A stretch of 64,000 nt of DNA from Congeria kusceri (Eukaryota; Mollusca; Bivalvia; Myida; Dreissenidae), in assembly GCA_027627225.1 (NCBI GenBank), contig CM051032.1:62560637-62624636 (forward strand). The letters run 5' to 3'. The notes beneath the pieces are model-generated. The model was not told the DNA's origin and did not search any database. It was given only the letters and a program-made list of their open reading frames with translations. This document shows, one piece after another, positions 59,410 through 64,000 of this stretch. The position numbers were made by a program, and so were the translations under genes. Positions within the stretch are counted from its first letter, which is position 1, and every line of letters begins with the position of its first letter.

Positions 59410-60528
59410 TACGGATACGTTTTTCTTGAAAAAAGGAGCAGCAACTCTGTCAAGAATTTTAACAAAGTCATTTACACAAGTTTTCAGGCTATCTCCGTTT
59501 TGATCACCGTGTTCAAGCGCATCGACTACTGAAGCAATATTATTCTGAACCTCCTCACATCTAAGTGCGTCAATATAGTCATTTTTATATTCATTATTCC
59601 AAGTGAACTTGTATTTAATCTCAATATGTTTCATATTAATTTTTGTGTTGTTACATATATTTGAGTTCGAAATATTTTCATATTCAAAATATATTGCACA
59701 ATGATCTGATAATACATTGGGGTCGTCTACCGTAAAAACTTTAAACAGTTGAAAACAATCAGACATCGTTAGTACATAATCGATTAAACTACTGCCTCTA
59801 CTCCCAATATAAGTGTAATTTCCTATTCCGTAATCATCCCCTATTCTACCATTTAACATTCGTAAACCTGACTGCCTACACATATCAATTAAGAGATTAC
59901 CATTGGTGTTAACACCGCTATCTTGAGAAAAACGAGGAAAGGGAATATCTGTTTCGTAATCATCGGGTAACGGTATAAAATCACCAGTACAATCGTACGG
60001 GACATAATCTGGTATTGTAGCTGTGCGACTATTAAAGTCACCACACAATATTAATTTTGCATTTTTAGAACCGTTTTTAAATTTGACAATAGATTGTAAT
60101 ATTTTATCAAATGGACTTGTTTCATATAAGTTATATCTCGAACTAGATTCTGGAACTATATAACATAGACCAACAAATAAATCTTCATCTAGACCTAACT
60201 GAGTTTTGCTAATCTTTAGCCACAACAGATCATCAGAGTCCTTCATAAAAACTATATCATCCGTTACTAAATTGTTTCTAACATAAATCATTATTCCACC
60301 CGAGCTTCTTTTGCTACTCGAATGTCTTACTCTGTGAAGTGCAAAGGATTCGAAGCCTGGCACCTTATAGTCTATGAACTCTTCCGACCATGTTTCGGTT
60401 AATAAAACTAAATCACTTTTGTTAAAAAGTTCCTGCAATTCACTGCTGTTAATTTTGTTTATTCGTTTTGTGATCAAACCCTGAATGTTTAAAAGTGAAA
60501 TTCGAAGTTTGATCTTCTCCTGTGTCCC
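59134..60528 (-). pseudogene. LINE endonuclease ORF without ATG or RT
   Basis: Begins directly after the ORF1 stop in the same frame. The first 17 codons lead into ISLLNIQGL, the usual start of the endonuclease fold, so nothing is missing at the front but there is no ATG. Seen: LLTETW, an RRGG-like SSGGIMIYVRNNL, CGDFNSRT (about residue 162 of this segment), LIDYVL and LSDHCAIYFEY, all typical of apurinic-type LINE endonucleases. After an Asn run from (ATT)13 at about 59371-59409 comes the conserved KWYDEKC...NAKEYWK connector, which then stops at 59134 where RT should follow. This looks like an internal deletion. It would nick DNA but could not reverse-transcribe. Confidence 0.8.
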
Positions 60529-61950
60529 CTATACAGAGGACGCAGAACCTTCAACCGGCGAGTCAGCGGTTCGAAGCGACGCGTCTGTCGCTATTTTGTG
60601 CGCTCGTTCCGGCGTGTTATTCGGATGTTGTGCACCGGGCAACGAAACTGCAGTGTTTGATTTCGCTTTCGCGGTTGGTGTCGTCTTCGATGCATTGGCA
60701 ATGTTTACGAGTGTAGCCGCTACACTGTTGGCCGACGTTTTGTTACGTTGCGAATGGTTACCTTGTGGTTGCGACAGGTGTATAGTCGAACTTGAGTTTT
60801 TAAGTGATATTTTCGTAGCACGGCGCTCACGGCTAGTAATGACTGCCGACTGAACGCGCTGGCTTGCACCGTCCCTTCGAAATAGTGACCGTGACTTGCG
60901 CGCTGATGGAACCATTTCAGGAACCGTGGTTGAGGAAGCGAAGGGTGCCTCTGACATTGAAGTATCGGGTGCATTTACATCAACGTTTGCTACTTGTGAA
61001 GATTGACTATTTATGGGTGTTGTGGAGAATAGCAAACTTTGTGCATTTTGCTCAGTATCTATTGACAGTGTGTCTGACATAACATTGTTCATCGAGAAAT
61101 TAAACATCGATGTACGACCACTATCATGATTCCAGCCAAGTGATGATTCTGCCTGGTTTACATTTGAAACTGGGTCAAGGTTGTCAAAGTTAATCAGCCT
61201 GCTTTTGCCCATCACCGAAAACCAGTCAGGGAATTCGTCACGAATCACCCGTTTATCATGCACTAACCTAGCAGGGTACAATATTTGCACTTTCGTGTTT
61301 GGATGTTTAGTTTTAAGTTCATGAAATTCATGCCAAAGTCGCTTCCGTGCCAATCTAATTTCAAGAGGGTAATCTCTATCTACTGAGTATCTGGTTCCCT
61401 TCAATTTGTATGCACTGCCCATTATCAGCTCGACGTCGGGAAAGTCTCGAAAGCAAACAATAATAGGTCTCGCACTCTCTCTTTTGAATTTCCCGCTTCG
61501 GTGTGCTCGAACCAGATACATATCGTCTGCAGCGAGTGCGAAAGAGTCACTTATTAAAGAGCGCACAACATCAAAACAGTTTTCAAAGCGCGCTTCTGGT
61601 ATGCCAAAGAACAAAAGATTGTTTCTTTTATTTCGCGCTTCGCTGTCTATCGATCGATACGATAACGTTCTAATCAGCTGACTTTGGTTGTTTACAACAA
61701 CAGTGACTTCATTTACCCTTTTATTAAGCTTTCCAATGTGTTCAATTTGGGACGCAAGTAACTTTTGAGTATGGCTAGTATCTGCCTTGATTGATTTCAA
61801 TTCAGCGAAGATTTGCATTATTGACTTATTCAACGAACTTTCATCAACAACAACGGCTGGATGCTCACCAGTATTCCGCTTACGCCTTTTTGCCTTTTCC
61901 CAAGCACCTTCATTGGCGATATCATCTAGTTCATACATGTTACTGGCCAT
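60529..61950 (-). CDS. LINE ORF1 protein (coiled coil plus RRM-like domain)
   Basis: 473 codons from ATG 61950 (upstream frame open but without ATG; stop TAG at 60529-60531). Residues about 45-120 form a heptad-rich segment (IMQIFAELKSIKAD, LASQIEHIGKLNKRV). This is followed by RNNLLFFGIPE and VRAHRSGKFKRESARPI, the signature of L1-type ORF1 RRM domains, then a basic region (RLARKRLWHEF). The last 200 residues are Ser/Thr/Asn-rich and probably disordered. The protein would bind the element RNA as a chaperone. The frame is intact. It is separated from the endonuclease by a single TAG only. Confidence 0.85.
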   Translation of the reverse strand: MASNMYELDDIANEGAWEKAKRRKRNTGEHPAVVVDESSLNKSIMQIFAELKSIKADTSHTQKLLASQIEHIGKLNKRVNEVTVVVNNQSQLIRTLSYRSIDSEARNKRNNLLFFGIPEARFENCFDVVRSLISDSFALAADDMYLVRAHRSGKFKRESARPIIVCFRDFPDVELIMGSAYKLKGTRYSVDRDYPLEIRLARKRLWHEFHELKTKHPNTKVQILYPARLVHDKRVIRDEFPDWFSVMGKSRLINFDNLDPVSNVNQAESSLGWNHDSGRTSMFNFSMNNVMSDTLSIDTEQNAQSLLFSTTPINSQSSQVANVDVNAPDTSMSEAPFASSTTVPEMVPSARKSRSLFRRDGASQRVQSAVITSRERRATKISLKNSSSTIHLSQPQGNHSQRNKTSANSVAATLVNIANASKTTPTAKAKSNTAVSLPGAQHPNNTPERAHKIATDASLRTADSPVEGSASSV

Positions 61951-62040
61951 AGTCAGCTTGTTTGAAGTTTGACTGTAGTACGTTCGAGAAGATTTATCCT
62001 TTATCACCAAAACACTGACCGCTAATCCTACACATACACC

Positions 62041-63082
62041 CGGTCGCTAATCATACACTTCAGGTCATTCAATCGTTATTTGGTATTTGGTGAGCGAACT
62101 TCACAATCACAGACACATTCCTATAAATATGCAAAGCCATCAGGGAAAATGTCAAATAAAGTCAATTTTCAATTAATTTCGTATTTTATACTTGGGAAGA
62201 AGGTTCAAAATACACTTATCTGTATGTATGTCCATTTGTATCCAGACTCACATTATTAGAAAAATCGAAAATCCTCGAAAACTTAAGAGCCCACAAAAAC
62301 GTGACCTTCCCGCACAAAAGCATACACATTTAATTAATACTAGATTCTCAACTTGTATACAAGTTTGATAATTAAATGTGCTTATATTGATCAGATTCAT
62401 GGCAGACCATGTGTTATGCTGTACAATACATGCCATTGGTAGCTGAATTTGATATTGGTAACATCAAAAAGCAATTAGTTATAAATTACAGATATGGGGA
62501 AGCCAAACCAACAGGTCCACCTGTAAAAAAAAGCAAAAACAATGAAGAAGAGGGTCCCCAGGAAAATCGCTTAGAGCAAACTTAAAACAGAGGCCACTGT
62601 CAGAAACAAAACTTTAAAACTGTATGATTTATCCTATGGTTATTTACAAAGAGAGATGTTGACTTTGATAGCTGAAATGGGTTATTGTTCTTTAAAAATA
62701 TATATTCACTCTTTTCAGGTAAAAACCAGTTCCTTGGCCAATCAGATGTGACTGATTCTACTTTGCTATGGAAAATTTGGAAAATTGTGTTATTAAGGAA
62801 AGGGGTCCAGTACCCGTAAGACGAAGGCTTTGACATTGTGGAATCTTACTAACTGGGTGAAAATAATGAATAGAATTTAATAAAAATATACTTAAACTAG
62901 TGATGTACATGTAAGAGAATAAGTTGAATATTTTAATGTTGCCCTTTGATAACCATACAAGTACTTTCACTATTTACAACCATAATTCACATTTGTCATT
63001 CCCATTGGGCTAGTCTGTGGATTGTGAATGGGTCCTTTACAAAACCCTGAAAAATCACTGAATTAGTTAAGTTAAATGTGAT
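62041..63082. other. Sequence upstream of the LINE
   Basis: May include the LINE 5' UTR near 62041-62200. No gene or other repeat recognised. Confidence 0.4.
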
Positions 63083-63508
63083 CAGGGCTCCATATAACCC
63101 ACTCAAAGAATAATATGCAAAAGGGTACTGTAGCCCCTAACCTCTTTTGTAGAGTCAGTATTTTACCCCCTGACCATATTGGAGAATCTTAAAGGATATT
63201 TTCCGAGCTTCAAACAGGTGTGATCTTAAAATGGTATTTTAATCCCATGATATTAAGTGTGTGAAGTATATAAATGTGCATGTAAATATTGTAAAGTACC
63301 AGTTTTGTTTAATTAGATACAAGAAACTTGACTGCAGAACAATTTTTTTCTTCAAAATAACAGGTTTGTCAATGTTGACTAGAACCAGTACCCCCACTTT
63401 AGTTTTCTTTATGGCACTTACACACCCTTCTTACTATTTCTAAACGGTATTTGCAATAGTTAAAAGGGTATTTTCACAAATAACCCTCTTAAATTATCTG
63501 GAGCTCTG
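63083..63508. mobile_element. hAT-like MITE
   Basis: The ends are CAGGGCTCCATATAA and, from the right, CAGAGCTCCAGATAA, each followed by an AT-rich subterminal zone with CCC/GGG triplets. TGTGAT occurs immediately outside both ends, shorter than the 8-bp duplication usual for hAT. No transposase ORF. Confidence 0.6.
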
Positions 63509-64000
63509 TGTGATGTGCAAAATTCAATGTTGGGTAATATTTTTATTAATTTTAATTAATCTGTTGATATGTAATCATCTATAATCATGAACACAATATA
63601 TATTTACGTTTTATTGCCATTTGTATTTTGAACCATAATAAAATGTTAAATGAAATGGAAAACACACCCTAGTTGATTTGTTATTCTGTTAGCTATATAC
63701 GCCCTTGCCTAAAACTACCCTAGTGTGTGTCTACAAGGCATATAATGTGCAACATTAACTGAGAGATGTCTATGCCCAGCTGATAGATTCAATGGAAAAA
63801 ACTTGCAATATATTTAATTTAGCGATGTGTAACCATTTGTCCATATTCCCAAGATGTTTTGAGAATATCCCTGACGTGATCCGAAACTGCCGTAAATGAT
63901 TCGGAAATGACCGAAAAGGTTACGTCACTTGTGCGTGTAAACAAGAACGAAATCCAAGTTTTTCGTACAAAAATCGAGTTTAATTGAAAGAGGAAGGATT
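63509..64000. other. Right edge, nothing recognised
   Basis: AT-rich. The last about 170 bp are less AT-rich but no exon can be supported within the window. Confidence 0.4.

Larger units (their letters stand above)
58890..62040 (-). mobile_element. CR1/L2-like LINE lacking reverse transcriptase
   Basis: Minus-strand element with ORF1 (60529-61950), an endonuclease ORF (59134-60528) and about 240 bp of 3' sequence containing GCCACATTTGGCGTATTGGA and AATAAATAATG, which I take for a LINE-type 3' UTR. No reverse transcriptase motifs are present. Boundaries are approximate, and no target-site duplication was found by eye. Confidence 0.75.

Overview
The window is metazoan nuclear DNA: AT-rich, with small exons, GT-AG introns and dense repeats. 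A molluscan tRNA-type SINE, an L1/Tx1-like LINE, a CR1/L2-like LINE and a MITE family I associate with zebra-mussel-type genomes suggest a bivalve, most likely a dreissenid. The species is inference; no database was searched. Gene density is low and most of the sequence is mobile or repeat-derived.

Layout. 1-11.1 kb is gene-free: nested tandem duplications, two copies of a hairpin-bearing repeat, one long palindrome, and a SINE with a perfect 14-bp target-site duplication. 11.1-13.9 kb is a 26-bp minisatellite that is open in all three minus frames and so creates spurious ORFs. At 14.7 kb lies one tyrosine-rich exon with a splice donor. 15.6-29.3 kb is a stack of non-autonomous elements: repeats carrying a tRNA-like head, two TIR elements filled with degenerate short words, a 3.6-kb composite inverted-repeat element with long palindromes and CRE/CCAAT motifs, a MITE, and a foldback-like element with an internal array.

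29.6-31.7 kb holds an intact seven-exon gene (278 aa) of a family I do not recognise. 35.5-40.3 kb (possibly to 44.6 kb) holds a second copy with the same exon sizes and phases but with disabling lesions. 44.9-48.9 kb is an L1/Tx1-like LINE on the minus strand with endonuclease and reverse transcriptase domains and one in-frame stop near its end.

50.9-57.2 kb, minus strand, is the best-supported gene: ten exons encoding a 593-aa Rac-type GTPase fused to two BTB domains (RacA-like/RhoBTB). It ends in a CaaX box (CSVM), has a shortened Rho-insert region and uses one apparent GC-AG intron. About 58.9-62.0 kb, minus strand, is a second LINE. Its ORF1 and endonuclease ORF share one frame, interrupted by a single TAG, and the reverse transcriptase is missing. 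A hAT-like MITE lies at 63.1-63.5 kb.

The host genes show no operon-like or pathway link. The observations most worth following are the unknown tandem gene pair, the TAG-separated, RT-less LINE, the prenylatable insert-poor RacA-like GTPase, and the recurring 95-160 bp palindromes in several repeat families.
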